This document shows positions 1-8,788 of a stretch of 64,000 nt of DNA, piece after piece. The notes below the pieces were generated by a model. The model had not been told where the DNA came from and did no database searches. It worked only from the letters and a program-made list of their open reading frames with translations. A program made the translations under genes and the position numbers. The DNA comes from Synechococcus sp. CBW1002 (GTDB lineage Bacteria > Cyanobacteriota > Cyanobacteriia > PCC-6307 > Cyanobiaceae). Location of the stretch: assembly GCF_015840915.1 (NCBI RefSeq), contig NZ_CP060398.1, positions 3,162,001-3,226,000 on the forward strand, given 5' to 3'. How positions within the stretch are numbered: position 1 is the stretch's first letter; each line of letters begins with the position of its first letter.

Positions 1-534
1 CTCCAGGCCCTGCAGGTCCGCCTCGAGCCCCAGGGGGTCATGACCGTAGGGCCCGTTCCCATAAAGCTGCTGGCGTAGACGGTCGTGGCAGAGCTGGAAC
101 GGATCCTCCTTCTGGCGCTGCAGGGCCTGCAGATTGAGCTGCCGCTCCAGCTCAAACTGATCGGCCCGCAGCCAGGGGCTCTGCACCATGGTCAGCAGCA
201 GCGGCAGGAGTAGATCGGCATCCTCCCTGGCGCATTTGAGGCTCAGCAGCACGTTGTCTTCGGAGGCCTCGCAGCGGAGCGCGGCGCCGCATCCCTCCAC
301 CAGATCGGCGAGGGCTTCCGGACCCAGGTCGCCGCAGCCGCGGGTCATCAGGCCAGCCAGGATCTGGTGGGCACCGCAAGCTCCCGCTGGATCGAGGCTG
401 CTGCCTCCCCGGATCCAGAGCCGTGCCGACAGGATTGCCGGCCCGGGGCGATGGACCACCGCAAGGGGCAGGCCGCCTGGTAGCAGCATGGTCTCCGGCG
501 TGGTGCGGAACAAAGACAACGTCGCGAGGGGCAT
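1..534 (-). CDS. M16-family peptidase-like protein, catalytically degenerate, C-terminus outside window
   Basis: The reading frame opens with an ATG at 534 and stays open to base 1 (178 codons), so the C-terminus lies beyond the left edge. The ATG overlaps the stop of the preceding gene (ATGA), which indicates one operon and translational coupling. The N-terminal part has the M16 beta-sheet pattern (a 'PGGLPLAVVHRPGPAILSA' stretch followed by 'RLWIRGGSSLDP'). Where active members have HxxEH, this protein has AHQILAG: the first His is kept but the Glu-His pair is missing. In M16 heterodimers an active and an inactive subunit form the proteolytic chamber, and this gene fits the inactive partner of its neighbour. 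Substrate is unknown. Confidence 0.8.
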   Translation of the reverse strand, partial: MPLATLSLFRTTPETMLLPGGLPLAVVHRPGPAILSARLWIRGGSSLDPAGACGAHQILAGLMTRGCGDLGPEALADLVEGCGAALRCEASEDNVLLSLKCAREDADLLLPLLLTMVQSPWLRADQFELERQLNLQALQRQKEDPFQLCHDRLRQQLYGNGPYGHDPLGLEADLQGLE

Positions 535-1829
535 CAGGCGGGAACGGCTTCCAGCACGCAGGCCAGGGCTGGATCAAACAGGGGCAGCATGCTCCGCTGC
601 AGGCGAGCGGGGCTCCAGGTCTCGAGCAGCTGCAGGGGGTGCTCGAGAGGAGCATGGCGGCCCCAGAGCCCATTGGCGCCGATCAGTCCGGCTACCCCAC
701 CAGCGGCTTCGAGCCCGAATCGATAGGCATGCGCCACCAGGCGCCGACTTCGCTGCCACTCGGCCTCCGGCAGGGCCGTCTCGCCGAGCTCCTGCCACAC
801 CTGGGCTATCACCCGGCGCACTTCCGGCAGATCCTCGGGCTCGCACACCGCTTCCAGCAGGGCCAGGCTGCCGCACTCGAGCACGTGCAGGTCGAGATCG
901 ACGCTCTCAACGATCCGCAGATCTTCCCGCAACCGATCCACCAGCCGGCTGCGACGCCCCTCCGCCAGGGCGGTGGTGAGCAGGTCGGCGCCCATCACGG
1001 CCTCCTGCTCAACGGCCGCGGGCAGGGCCCAGGCCATCAGCAGGCGGGCAGCTTCCAGCCTGGGGATGGCGAGACGGTGGACTCCAGGGCGGAGACGCAG
1101 GGCCGGCGGCGAGGGTGGATCGCTGCTGGCGTCGAGCTCGGCCAGGGCACTGCCGCTCAGCCGATCGAACCGCTGGTCCGCGGCCAGGGGACCCGTCTCC
1201 AGGCAGCCGCTGAGGGCCAGGATGCAACGGTCTGCCCCATAGAGCCGCCGCTGGAACTCGCCCATCACAGCGGGCGTGTGCTGCAGCAGGGCGTCGCGGC
1301 GGCCCAGGATCGGCAATCCATAGGGGTGATCCGGGCAGGCCAGAGTGAGCAGGCGCTGCATGGCGATCTCCTCGGGCTGGTCTTCGCTCTGGGCCAGTTC
1401 CTCCAGCACCACCTGGCGCTCCATGGCGAAGGCCTCCTCCTCCAGGCGAGGGCGCAGCACCAGATCCAGCAGCAGATCGAGGGCCTGATCGGCCGCGTCG
1501 GGTGGAATCAGCACGTGATAGTGCACGTCATCGAAGCCGGTGGCGGCATTGCTGCTGCCACCCAGGGCCTCGATGCGCCGGTCAAACTCACCGGCCTCGA
1601 GGTGGGCACTGCCCTTGAACACCATGTGCTCGAGAAAGTGGGCCACACCGCTCTCCTGCGGAGCCTCCCAGGCACTGCCGGCCCGGCACCAGAGGTTGAG
1701 GCAGATGAGCGGCGCGTCCGGCAGGGACAGGCTGACCACCGGAGCCCCGTTGGCGAGATGGTCGAGCTGAGGGGGCGCCAGCTCCGGCAGCAGCAGCGGC
1801 GACGCCCCCTGGGGCACGGCAACGGGCAC
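534..1829 (-). CDS. M16-family zinc metallopeptidase (active subunit)
   Basis: About 431 residues with the inverted zinc motif HFLEH (roughly residues 64-68 from the chosen start) in the context SGVAHFLEHMVFKGS. That is the signature of M16 proteins such as processing peptidase and insulinase-type enzymes. The family degrades or processes peptides using a zinc ion held by the two His and a downstream Glu. The frame stays open upstream to 2072, but that stretch overlaps the divergent pcyA gene. A GTG at 1829 is therefore taken as start, with GTG 1817 as alternative. The stop overlaps the ATG of the degenerate paralogue downstream, so the two are co-translated. Substrate cannot be told from sequence. 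Confidence 0.85.
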   Translation of the reverse strand: MPVAVPQGASPLLLPELAPPQLDHLANGAPVVSLSLPDAPLICLNLWCRAGSAWEAPQESGVAHFLEHMVFKGSAHLEAGEFDRRIEALGGSSNAATGFDDVHYHVLIPPDAADQALDLLLDLVLRPRLEEEAFAMERQVVLEELAQSEDQPEEIAMQRLLTLACPDHPYGLPILGRRDALLQHTPAVMGEFQRRLYGADRCILALSGCLETGPLAADQRFDRLSGSALAELDASSDPPSPPALRLRPGVHRLAIPRLEAARLLMAWALPAAVEQEAVMGADLLTTALAEGRRSRLVDRLREDLRIVESVDLDLHVLECGSLALLEAVCEPEDLPEVRRVIAQVWQELGETALPEAEWQRSRRLVAHAYRFGLEAAGGVAGLIGANGLWGRHAPLEHPLQLLETWSPARLQRSMLPLFDPALACVLEAVPA

Positions 1830-1899
1830 GGTGGCAGACGCATGGCAGGATCTGCATTCTGCTGCTGCCCACGGCGGCACGCGCCCGTCCCTGCCGCCC

Positions 1900-2640
1900 A
1901 TGCCCACCACCGAGGCCCAGCGCGCCGAGGGTGTCCATCCCCTGGTGGATGCTCTGGCCGAGAGAATCCGCCAGCAATGGGCGCTCCTGCCGGAGCTGGC
2001 CCCGCTGGCGGTGGACCCAGCCCTGGAGGCCATCACCGGCAGCCTCGATGGCGAGCACCTGTTCATCCGCAACGAGCTGCGTCAGTGCCGAGGATTGCGC
2101 AAGCTGCACCTGGAAACGGCACGGTTAGGGGCCGGCCTGCAGATCCTCCACTGCGTCTTCTTTCCGGATCCTCGCTACGACCTGCCCGTCTTCGGCGCCG
2201 ACATCGTGGCGGGGCGCGGCGGAGTGTCGGCCGCCATCGTGGATCTCTCTCCGGTGCGTGGGGATCTCCCTGAAGGAATCGATGCAGCCCTGGAGGGGCT
2301 AGAGCGCCACACCTACGAAGGCGAACGGGAACTGCCGCCCTGGGGCTCGATCTTTTCGCGGCATGTGCGCTTTGTGCGGCCGGCCAATCCCCAGGAAGAG
2401 GAGTGGTTCATCGAGGAGGTGGCCTGTTTCCTGCAGATCCTGGGCGAGGCGATCAGGGGCACGGAACCGCAATCCAGCCAACATCCGAATACGATCAAGC
2501 GCTGGGCTGGTCAGCTCCACTATTGCAAGCAGCAGAAACAAAACGACAAGACCAGGCGGGTCCTGGAGAAAGCCTTCAACCCCGAATGGGCCGACCGCTA
2601 CATCGAGGAGCTGCTGTTCGACGACCCGGCCCCGCTTTGA
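1900..2640 (+). CDS. pcyA: Phycocyanobilin:ferredoxin oxidoreductase
   Basis: 246 residues, the usual length for PcyA. The enzyme reduces biliverdin IX-alpha to 3Z-phycocyanobilin in four one-electron steps from ferredoxin, giving the chromophore of phycocyanin and allophycocyanin. The conserved catalytic triad is visible with exact spacing: Glu72, His84 and Asp101, in HLETARL, LHCVFFP and PVFGADIV, equal to Glu76/His88/Asp105 of the Synechocystis enzyme. The ATG at 1900 gives the standard N-terminus; an in-frame ATG at 1831 would add 23 residues overlapping the divergent peptidase start. The stop TGA overlaps the TTG start of the following exporter subunit. Confidence 0.95.
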   Translation: MPTTEAQRAEGVHPLVDALAERIRQQWALLPELAPLAVDPALEAITGSLDGEHLFIRNELRQCRGLRKLHLETARLGAGLQILHCVFFPDPRYDLPVFGADIVAGRGGVSAAIVDLSPVRGDLPEGIDAALEGLERHTYEGERELPPWGSIFSRHVRFVRPANPQEEEWFIEEVACFLQILGEAIRGTEPQSSQHPNTIKRWAGQLHYCKQQKQNDKTRRVLEKAFNPEWADRYIEELLFDDPAPL

Positions 2641-3557
2641 GTCTCGAAGGGCTCCACTCCCGCCCCCTGGTCCTGGGTCTTGGCCTGCTGGTGCTGGTGC
2701 TCGGCGGAGTGATCCTGTTGCGACAACGGTCCACGCCTCCGGCCCGACCTGCTCCGGCCCCTGCGACTGCCACGACCCAGACGCTGGAGGCGGTCTCCGC
2801 CCTGGGCCGGCTTGAGCCGGACGGTGATGTGCGCAAGCTGGCCGAACCGATGAACGGCATGGGGGGGAGCCCACGCATCCAAACCCTGCTGGTCGAGGAA
2901 GGCGATTTGGTGCGGCGCCAACAGGTTCTGGCCACCTTCGACAGCCGACCTGGCCTGCTGGCTCAGAAGAATGTGCTCTTCACCCGGATCAACAGTCTCC
3001 AGAATCAACTGGTGCTGCTGGAGCGGGAAACCAGCCGCTACCGCCGCCTCGCCAGCGCCGGAGCCACCGCCACTGGTGATCTGGAGGTGAGGGAGATCAA
3101 GCTGCTCGAACTGAAAGGCAATCTCGACGAGGCCCGATCGGAGCTGCGCCGGGTCGAAACCGACCTGGTGGACAGTGAACTCAGGGCCCCGATCGATGGC
3201 ACCGTGCTGCACATCTGGACCCGGGCGGGCGAGCGTCCGGGGGCGAACGGCATTCTCGAGCTTGGTGGTGGCACTGGCATGGAAGCCATTGCCGAGGTCT
3301 ACGAGAGCGATATCGACCGGATCAGGCTGGGGCAGAAGGTGCGGATCACCAGCGAAAACGGCGGGTTCAGTGGCAGCCTGGCCGGCCGCGTGATCCGGAT
3401 CAGCCCGCAGGTGCGCCAGCGGGATGTGCTCTCCACCGACCCCACCGGCGATGCCGATGCCCGGGTGGTGGAGGTTCGTCTGGCGATTGATCCAGCCGAT
3501 ATGGAACGGGTGCGTCGCCTCGCCGGCCTCAAGATCGTCACCCGCTTCGAGAGCTGA
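2637..3557 (+). CDS. DevB/HlyD-type membrane fusion protein of an ABC exporter
   Basis: About 306 residues: a short cytoplasmic N-terminus, one membrane anchor (residues ~10-28, LVLGLGLLVLVLGG), then a periplasmic biotinyl-lipoyl-like half, a coiled-coil hairpin rich in Leu/Glu/Arg (NSLQNQLVLLERETSRYRRL ... LDEARSELRRVETDL), the second lipoyl half (RAPIDGTVLHI) and a beta-barrel domain. This is the adaptor of the DevBCA exporter family, linking the inner-membrane pump to an outer-membrane channel. The likely start is TTG at 2637, overlapping the pcyA stop (TTGA); no ATG or GTG lies nearby in frame. Homologues are often longer (~390 residues), so the hairpin is short. devC and devA follow. Confidence 0.85.
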   Translation: MSLEGLHSRPLVLGLGLLVLVLGGVILLRQRSTPPARPAPAPATATTQTLEAVSALGRLEPDGDVRKLAEPMNGMGGSPRIQTLLVEEGDLVRRQQVLATFDSRPGLLAQKNVLFTRINSLQNQLVLLERETSRYRRLASAGATATGDLEVREIKLLELKGNLDEARSELRRVETDLVDSELRAPIDGTVLHIWTRAGERPGANGILELGGGTGMEAIAEVYESDIDRIRLGQKVRITSENGGFSGSLAGRVIRISPQVRQRDVLSTDPTGDADARVVEVRLAIDPADMERVRRLAGLKIVTRFES

Positions 3558-3567
3558 GGTGAATCGG

Positions 3568-4755
3568 ATGCAACCCCTGGCGGCACTGGCTTCGCTGTGG
3601 TCGTCCAGGCGCATTCCGATGTCCTGGCTGCTGCTCACCCGTCAGCCGGCCCGGTTGGCCGTGGCCCTGGCGGGCATCTGCTTCGCCGGCATCCTGATGT
3701 TCATGCAGTTCGGCTTCCGCGACGGACTGTTCGATGCCAGTGTCACGATCCACAAGCTCTTCGATACCGACCTGGTGCTGCTGAGCCCCCGCTCCAGCAG
3801 TTCGGTGAGCATGGCGGGCTTCCCTCGGCGCCGGTTGGTTCAGACCCTGGCCGATCCGGATGTGGCCGGGATCACCCCGGTGCACTGGAGTCTGCTGCTC
3901 TGGCGCAATCCCCAGACCCGGGCCACCCGCTCCCTGCTCACCCTGGGCTTCGAGCCCGACGACCCCCTGTTCACCGATCCCAGCCTGGCTGCCAAGAGCC
4001 AGGTGCTGACCCAGCGGGGTCGGGTGCTGTTCGATGAGCTGTCCCGGCCGGAATTCGGCCCTGTGGCCGAATGGTTCCGCCAGGGCCGGCTGGTCGAGAG
4101 TGAAATCTCCGGCAAACGGGTGCGGGTGGCGGGGCTGGTGGCCCTGGGAACCTCGTTCGGCGCCGATGGCAATCTGCTGACCAGCAGCGAGACCTATCTC
4201 AGCCTTCTGCCCGAAACGCCACCCGGCAGCATCGAAGTCGGTCTGATCCGCCTGCGACCGGGAGCCGACCCCGCAGCTGTGCAGCGTCGCCTGGAGGCGG
4301 CCCTGCCGCAGGACGTGCGCGTCTACACCAAGCAGGGCTTCATCAACTTCGAGATGAACTACTGGCGCGACAGCACCTCGATCGGCTTCATCTTCACCCT
4401 CGGTGCGGCAATGGGCTTCATCGTGGGCTGTGTGATCGTTTACCAGATCCTTTATTCCGACGTCAGTGATCACCTGCCCGAATACGCCACCTTGATGGCC
4501 ATGGGTTACCGCCTCTCCACCCTGCTGGGCGTGGTGGCGCGTGAAGGCTTCTTTCTGGCGATCCTCGGCTACCTGCCGGCCTACGCCGCCGGCGAAGGCC
4601 TCTACGTGCTGGTGCGCAACGCCACCAACCTGCCGGTGGGCATGGACACGCCTCGGGCGGTGCTGGTCTTCGGCCTGATCCTGGTGATGTGCATGGGCTC
4701 AGCGGCCCTGGCCATGCGCCGGTTGGCCGATGCCGATCCAGCTGAAATCTTCTGA
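3568..4755 (+). CDS. DevC-type ABC exporter permease (MacB-like fold)
   Basis: 395 residues: one N-terminal membrane helix (VALAGICFAGILMFMQFGF), a large extracytoplasmic domain, and three C-terminal helices (around GFIFTLGAAMGFIVGCVIVY, the GVVAREGFFLAILGYLP region and VLVFGLILVMCMGSAAL). It is the transmembrane subunit of DevBCA exporters, which in heterocyst formers export envelope glycolipids; in unicellular strains the substrate is unknown. The ATG at 3568 is used; an in-frame GTG at 3559, two bases after the devB stop, is possible. It lies between devB and the ATPase gene, and the three are probably one transcription unit with pcyA. Confidence 0.9.
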   Translation: MQPLAALASLWSSRRIPMSWLLLTRQPARLAVALAGICFAGILMFMQFGFRDGLFDASVTIHKLFDTDLVLLSPRSSSSVSMAGFPRRRLVQTLADPDVAGITPVHWSLLLWRNPQTRATRSLLTLGFEPDDPLFTDPSLAAKSQVLTQRGRVLFDELSRPEFGPVAEWFRQGRLVESEISGKRVRVAGLVALGTSFGADGNLLTSSETYLSLLPETPPGSIEVGLIRLRPGADPAAVQRRLEAALPQDVRVYTKQGFINFEMNYWRDSTSIGFIFTLGAAMGFIVGCVIVYQILYSDVSDHLPEYATLMAMGYRLSTLLGVVAREGFFLAILGYLPAYAAGEGLYVLVRNATNLPVGMDTPRAVLVFGLILVMCMGSAALAMRRLADADPAEIF

Positions 4756-4764
4756 TGCTCTTCT

Positions 4765-4787
4765 CTGAATCTCTGTTCTGAATCTCT
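4765..4787 (+). repeat. Short direct repeat in the devC-devA spacer
   Basis: CTGAATCTCT occurs at 4765-4774 and again at 4778-4787, a 13-base period inside the spacer. It may be a slippage product. No function is evident. Confidence 0.6.
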
Positions 4788-4832
4788 CTTCAGGACCTCC
4801 TTTCAGACCGCTTCCGTTCCCCTTCCCCGGCC

Positions 4833-5585
4833 ATGTCCGTCGACCCTCTTGCCACCGCGAATGCGCCCCAGCAGGGCGGCCCCAGCGTGGCGCTGCGGGG
4901 CCTGAGCCACTGGTACGGAAGCGGCGCCATGGAACGGCAGGTGCTGCAGGGGATCGATCTGGAGATTCATCCCGGCGAGGTGGTCTTGCTCACAGGACCA
5001 TCCGGCTGCGGCAAGACCACCCTGCTCACCCTGGTGGGGGCCTTGCGCCAGGTGCAGGAGGGATCGGTGCGGGTGCTCGGCCAGGAGCTGCTCGACTCCA
5101 ACAGGCGCCAGCTTCAGCGGCTTCGCCGTCAGATCGGCATGATCTTCCAGGGGCACAACCTGCTGGGCTTCCTCAGCGCTGAGCAGAACGTGCAGATGGG
5201 CTCCGACCTGCTCCCCGGTCTCGGCTATCGCGCCCGCCGCGACCAGGCCCGTGAATGGCTGCGGGCCGTGGGCCTGGGCGATCACCTCGGCAAGCTGCCC
5301 CACGATCTGTCCGGTGGCCAGAAGCAGCGCGTGGCGATCGCGCGTGCCCTGGCTTCCCATCCGCGCCTGCTGCTGGCCGACGAGCCCACCGCCGCCCTTG
5401 ACAGCCGCAGTGGGCGTGAAGTGGTGGAGCTGCTGCGGGGGCTGGCCCGGGAGCAGGGCTGCGCGGTGCTGATGGTGACCCATGATCCCCGCATCCTCGA
5501 TGTGGCGGATCGTCTGGTGCGGATGGAGGATGGCTGCCTGCAGGAGCAGGCAGATCCACGGCCGCTGGTGAATGCCACGGCCTGA
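4833..5585 (+). CDS. DevA-type ABC exporter ATPase
   Basis: 250 residues with a complete ATPase set: Walker A GPSGCGKT (residues ~55-62), Q-loop Gln (IFQGHNL, ~106), signature LSGGQ (~159-163), Walker B LLLADEP (~179-185), D-loop AALD and switch His (THDP, ~217). It belongs to the LolD/MacB/DevA class that powers periplasm-spanning exporters and drives the neighbouring DevC permease. The 77-base gap from devC contains a short direct repeat and C/T-rich sequence but no clear terminator, so co-transcription is likely. Confidence 0.9.
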   Translation: MSVDPLATANAPQQGGPSVALRGLSHWYGSGAMERQVLQGIDLEIHPGEVVLLTGPSGCGKTTLLTLVGALRQVQEGSVRVLGQELLDSNRRQLQRLRRQIGMIFQGHNLLGFLSAEQNVQMGSDLLPGLGYRARRDQAREWLRAVGLGDHLGKLPHDLSGGQKQRVAIARALASHPRLLLADEPTAALDSRSGREVVELLRGLAREQGCAVLMVTHDPRILDVADRLVRMEDGCLQEQADPRPLVNATA

Positions 5586-5699
5586 GCCAGGTCTGGAGCG
5601 GGGTGTTGGGCTGGGCGGTGTTTCGGGAATCCCCAGCCGGACGCTGTCTGACGATTGGCTAGGGTTGAAGTTCAGTCATTTCCACTTACCGCAGGCCGT

Positions 5700-5855
5700 A
5701 TGTCCAAGCGCAGGAATCTCAAGAAGGAAAAACAGGAACGCAATCGCGCTTACGCGCGCAAGTTCAAGAAGCGCAAGCTGCGCAACGATGGCCGCGGTGA
5801 AGGGGCCGGCAATGGCGTGACCGGCACGGCCAACAACGGCGGCGCTGCTGATTGA
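5700..5855 (+). CDS. Small highly basic conserved-type protein (51 aa), function unknown
   Basis: 51 residues, N-terminal half strongly Lys/Arg-rich (MSKRRNLKKEKQERNRAYAR...), C-terminal half Gly/Asn/Ala-rich. The charge suggests binding to RNA, ribosome or DNA, but no domain is recognisable. I recall similar small basic proteins in picocyanobacterial genomes without assigned function. It stands alone and is followed within 30 bases by a strong intrinsic terminator, which supports a genuine, separately terminated gene. The in-frame extension to 5655 lacks a convincing start context. Confidence 0.7.
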   Translation: MSKRRNLKKEKQERNRAYARKFKKRKLRNDGRGEGAGNGVTGTANNGGAAD

Positions 5856-5884
5856 GTCCAGCTGCTTGCTGGGCCCGGAGAGTC

Positions 5885-5910
5885 AAGGATCCTGCGGGAT
5901 CCTTTTTTTT
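5885..5910 (+). terminator. Intrinsic terminator after the 51-aa protein gene
   Basis: Perfect 8-bp stem AAGGATCC/GGATCCTT with a TGCG loop, followed by an unbroken T run to 5910: a textbook rho-independent terminator for plus-strand transcription. Confidence 0.9.
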
Positions 5911-6033
5911 CGCCCGACTGTTGTCCCGGCGCCCGACCGACCGCCTCGTCATCACCGGCGCGCCCCTTGCTCTGCGCCTTGCTGCTGCCTCTGCTTCTGC
6001 AGACCCGCAGCCTGTACCCCCTCCTGAGCGGCC

Positions 6034-6957
6034 ATGTTTCTGAGCGTCGTCATCCCCACCTACAACCGCCTGCCGATCCTGCGGAAATGCCTGCTGGCAC
6101 TGGAGGCTCAGCAGCTGGCAGCGCCGGTTGAGGATTTCGAGGTGGTGCTGGTCGACGACGGCTCCACCGACGACACCGTCACCTGGCTTGAGCAGCAGGC
6201 CGATCTGCTTCCCCATGTGCGCCTGATCCGCCAGGAACACGGAGGCCCGGCCGAAGGGCGCAACCGCGGTGTCGATCATGCCCACGGCGATGTGATCGTG
6301 TTCATCGACAGCGATCTGGTGGTGCTGCCCGACTTCCTCTGCTGCCATGCCCGCGCCCTGCAGCGCAGCTGGCAGAGCCGCGGCGACAAGCTCTGCTTCA
6401 CCTATGGCGCCGTGATCAACACCGCCAACTTCGAGGAACCCACCAGCGAACCGCACAAGCTCAACGACCACTCCTGGGCCTACTTCGCCACCGGCAACGT
6501 GGCGATCGATCGGGAGCTGCTGGAGCGCGCCGGCCTGTTCGACACCAGCTTTCGCCTCTACGGCTGGGAGGATCTGGAGCTGGGGGAACGACTGCGCAGG
6601 CTTGGTGTGGTGCTGGTCCGTTGTCCTGAAGCCGCCGGCTATCACTGGCATCCGCCCCTGAGCCTTGAGCAGATCCCTGATCTGATCCGGGTCGAACGCG
6701 AGCGGGCCAAGATGGGGCTGGTGTTCTTCCGCAAGCACCCCACCCGGCGGGTGCGCTTCATCATCCAGTACACCTGGCTGCATCGCGCCCTCTGGGAGCT
6801 GCTCACGCTGGGTGGTCTGCTCAATGAACGCAGCCTCAGACCTCTGCTGGCCTGGCTGATTCGCCATGGCAAGGCAGGGCTGGCGATGGAGCTGCTGCGG
6901 CTGCCGCTCAACCGCATCGGCGTTCGGGCGCTGTATGGGGAAGCGCGCCAGGCCTGA
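6034..6957 (+). CDS. Family 2 glycosyltransferase
   Basis: 307 residues with a GT-A fold: N-terminal SVVIPTYNRLPIL, nucleotide-binding VLVDDGSTDDT (~residues 45-55), and the metal-binding DxD in VFIDSDLVVLP (~90). An acidic region, YGWEDLELGERLRRLG, resembles the ED catalytic-base motif of inverting enzymes. No membrane helix is obvious. It would transfer a sugar from a nucleotide donor to a polysaccharide, lipid or protein; donor and acceptor are not readable. It is a single gene between the terminator at 5.9 kb and rpsB. Confidence 0.85.
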   Translation: MFLSVVIPTYNRLPILRKCLLALEAQQLAAPVEDFEVVLVDDGSTDDTVTWLEQQADLLPHVRLIRQEHGGPAEGRNRGVDHAHGDVIVFIDSDLVVLPDFLCCHARALQRSWQSRGDKLCFTYGAVINTANFEEPTSEPHKLNDHSWAYFATGNVAIDRELLERAGLFDTSFRLYGWEDLELGERLRRLGVVLVRCPEAAGYHWHPPLSLEQIPDLIRVERERAKMGLVFFRKHPTRRVRFIIQYTWLHRALWELLTLGGLLNERSLRPLLAWLIRHGKAGLAMELLRLPLNRIGVRALYGEARQA

Positions 6958-7136
6958 GGGGCTGTGGAGCCAGCAACACCATTTGATACGGTGTCTGGGT
7001 CCTATTCACCGCACACCTGTCCGTTTCGGGTGATCGGGCATGACATTGCCAATCCCTCCTTCCAGGGTAGTTGGCGTCTTTCAGTCGTGCCAACGGATCC
7101 CAGGCAGGTGGAGGCCAACCCGAAACTTCCCGATTC

Positions 7137-7853
7137 ATGGCTGTTGTCACCCTTTCCGAAATGATGGAGGCGGGTGCCCACTTTGGGCACCAGACCCGCC
7201 GCTGGAATCCCAAGATGTCGCGCTACATCTATTGCGCGCGCAACGGGGTCCATATCATCGATCTCGTGCAGACTGCCGTCTGCATGAACAATGCCTACAA
7301 GTGGGTGCGTAATGCCGCCCGCAGCGGCAAGCGTTTCCTGTTCGTGGGCACCAAGAAGCAGGCCTCCGAGGTGATCGCCATTGAGGCCACCCGCTGCGGC
7401 GCCTCCTATGTGAACCAGCGTTGGCTGGGCGGCATGCTCACCAACTGGACCACGATGCGGGCCCGCATCGACCGCCTCAAGGACCTGGAGCGCATGGAGA
7501 GCTCCGGTGCCATCGCCATGCGCCCCAAGAAAGAAGGCGCTGTCCTGCGGCGTGAACTGGAGCGTCTGCAGAAGTATCTGGGTGGCCTGAAGAACATGCG
7601 CCGCCTGCCGGACGTGGTTGTTCTGGTGGACCAGCGCCGTGAGACCAACGCGGTGCTCGAGGCCCGCAAGCTGGACATCCCCCTGGTGTCGATGCTCGAC
7701 ACCAATTGCGATCCGGACCTCTGCGACGTGCCGATTCCCTGCAACGACGACGCCGTGCGTTCGGTGCAGCTGGTGCTCGGCCGCCTCGCCGATGCCATCA
7801 ATGAAGGCCGTCACGGTGCGCAGGACCAGCGCGGTGCCGACGACGAGAGCTGA
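7137..7853 (+). CDS. rpsB: 30S ribosomal protein S2
   Basis: 238 residues. The start [20 protein letters not shown] and the internal [11 protein letters not shown] and [12 protein letters not shown] are S2 hallmarks. S2 joins the small subunit late and helps recruit S1. Upstream in-frame ATG codons exist, but 7137 gives the canonical N-terminus. As in most bacteria, tsf follows, here after an unusually wide 247-base spacer. Confidence 0.97.
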   Translation: MAVVTLSEMMEAGAHFGHQTRRWNPKMSRYIYCARNGVHIIDLVQTAVCMNNAYKWVRNAARSGKRFLFVGTKKQASEVIAIEATRCGASYVNQRWLGGMLTNWTTMRARIDRLKDLERMESSGAIAMRPKKEGAVLRRELERLQKYLGGLKNMRRLPDVVVLVDQRRETNAVLEARKLDIPLVSMLDTNCDPDLCDVPIPCNDDAVRSVQLVLGRLADAINEGRHGAQDQRGADDES

Positions 7854-8100
7854 GTCGTCTCGAACAAACCCGGTTACACCATCGTCGTCTGAACTGTCCG
7901 CCCTGGTGGTGGACGCGATCCAGAGGGGGAGAGTCTGGCGGCCTCTCCTCCATTCCTCATTTCCTCTTTCGAGAGACTCGGGCGCTACGCCACGCCAGTT
8001 CGCCGGTCCACCGCATTGGCGCTGGCTGGTCACACGGGTCTGCCGCGACGCCCAGGCGGCTTCAGACACTGGGCACCTTTCCTTCCTTTCCACCCCACCC

Positions 8101-8763
8101 ATGGCTGAGATTTCAGCGAAGCTTGTCAAGGAACTGCGCGACAAGACCGGCGCAGGGATGATGGACTGCAAGAAGGCCCTGGCCGAATCCGCCGGGGACA
8201 TGACCAAGGCCAGCGAGTGGCTGCGCCAGAAGGGCATTGCCAGCGCCGAAAAGAAAGCTGGCCGCACGGCCGCTGAGGGCGCCATCGGCAGCTACATCCA
8301 CACGGGTGCCCGTGTTGGCGTGCTCGTGGAGGTGAACTGCGAGACCGACTTCGTCGCTAGAGGCGAAGTGTTCCAGGAACTGCTGCGCAACGTCGCCATG
8401 CAGATCGCCGCCTGCCCGGGTGTGGAATATGTCGCCGTCGACGACATTCCTGCCGAGATCGCCGAGCGCGAGAAGGCGATCGAGATGGGCCGCGATGACC
8501 TGGCGGGCAAGAAAGAGCAGATGAAGGTGAAGATCGTCGAAGGCCGCATCGGCAAGCGTCTTAAGGAGATGGCCCTGCTGGAGCAGGCCTTCATCAAGGA
8601 CAACACCCTGACCGTGGCGGAACTGGTCAAGCAGGTGGCCGGCAAAGTGGGCGAAAACATCCAGGTGCGTCGCTTCACCCGCTACACCCTCGGCGAAGGG
8701 ATTGAAGTGGAGCAGTCTGACTTTGCCGCCGAAGTGGCCGCCATGTCCGGCAAGGCAGCCTGA
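8101..8763 (+). CDS. tsf: Elongation factor Ts
   Basis: 220 residues, the short EF-Ts form typical of cyanobacteria. The N-terminal UBA-like domain starts [20 protein letters not shown] with DCKKAL following, and the core carries the nucleotide-exchange motif [10 protein letters not shown]-Ts regenerates EF-Tu-GTP. Partner of rpsB upstream; the intervening 7854-8100 stretch shows no gene, terminator or obvious structured element. Confidence 0.97.
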   Translation: MAEISAKLVKELRDKTGAGMMDCKKALAESAGDMTKASEWLRQKGIASAEKKAGRTAAEGAIGSYIHTGARVGVLVEVNCETDFVARGEVFQELLRNVAMQIAACPGVEYVAVDDIPAEIAEREKAIEMGRDDLAGKKEQMKVKIVEGRIGKRLKEMALLEQAFIKDNTLTVAELVKQVAGKVGENIQVRRFTRYTLGEGIEVEQSDFAAEVAAMSGKAA

Positions 8764-8788
8764 GCCGCTGATCACTCCCGACTCACCG

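Noticed and set aside
423-2273. 616-codon plus-strand open frame over the M16 peptidase gene
   Set aside because: It is the antisense shadow of a GC-rich gene: the opposite strand encodes a clear HFLEH peptidase, and the plus translation has Gln/Gly/His-rich nonsense composition and runs into pcyA out of frame.
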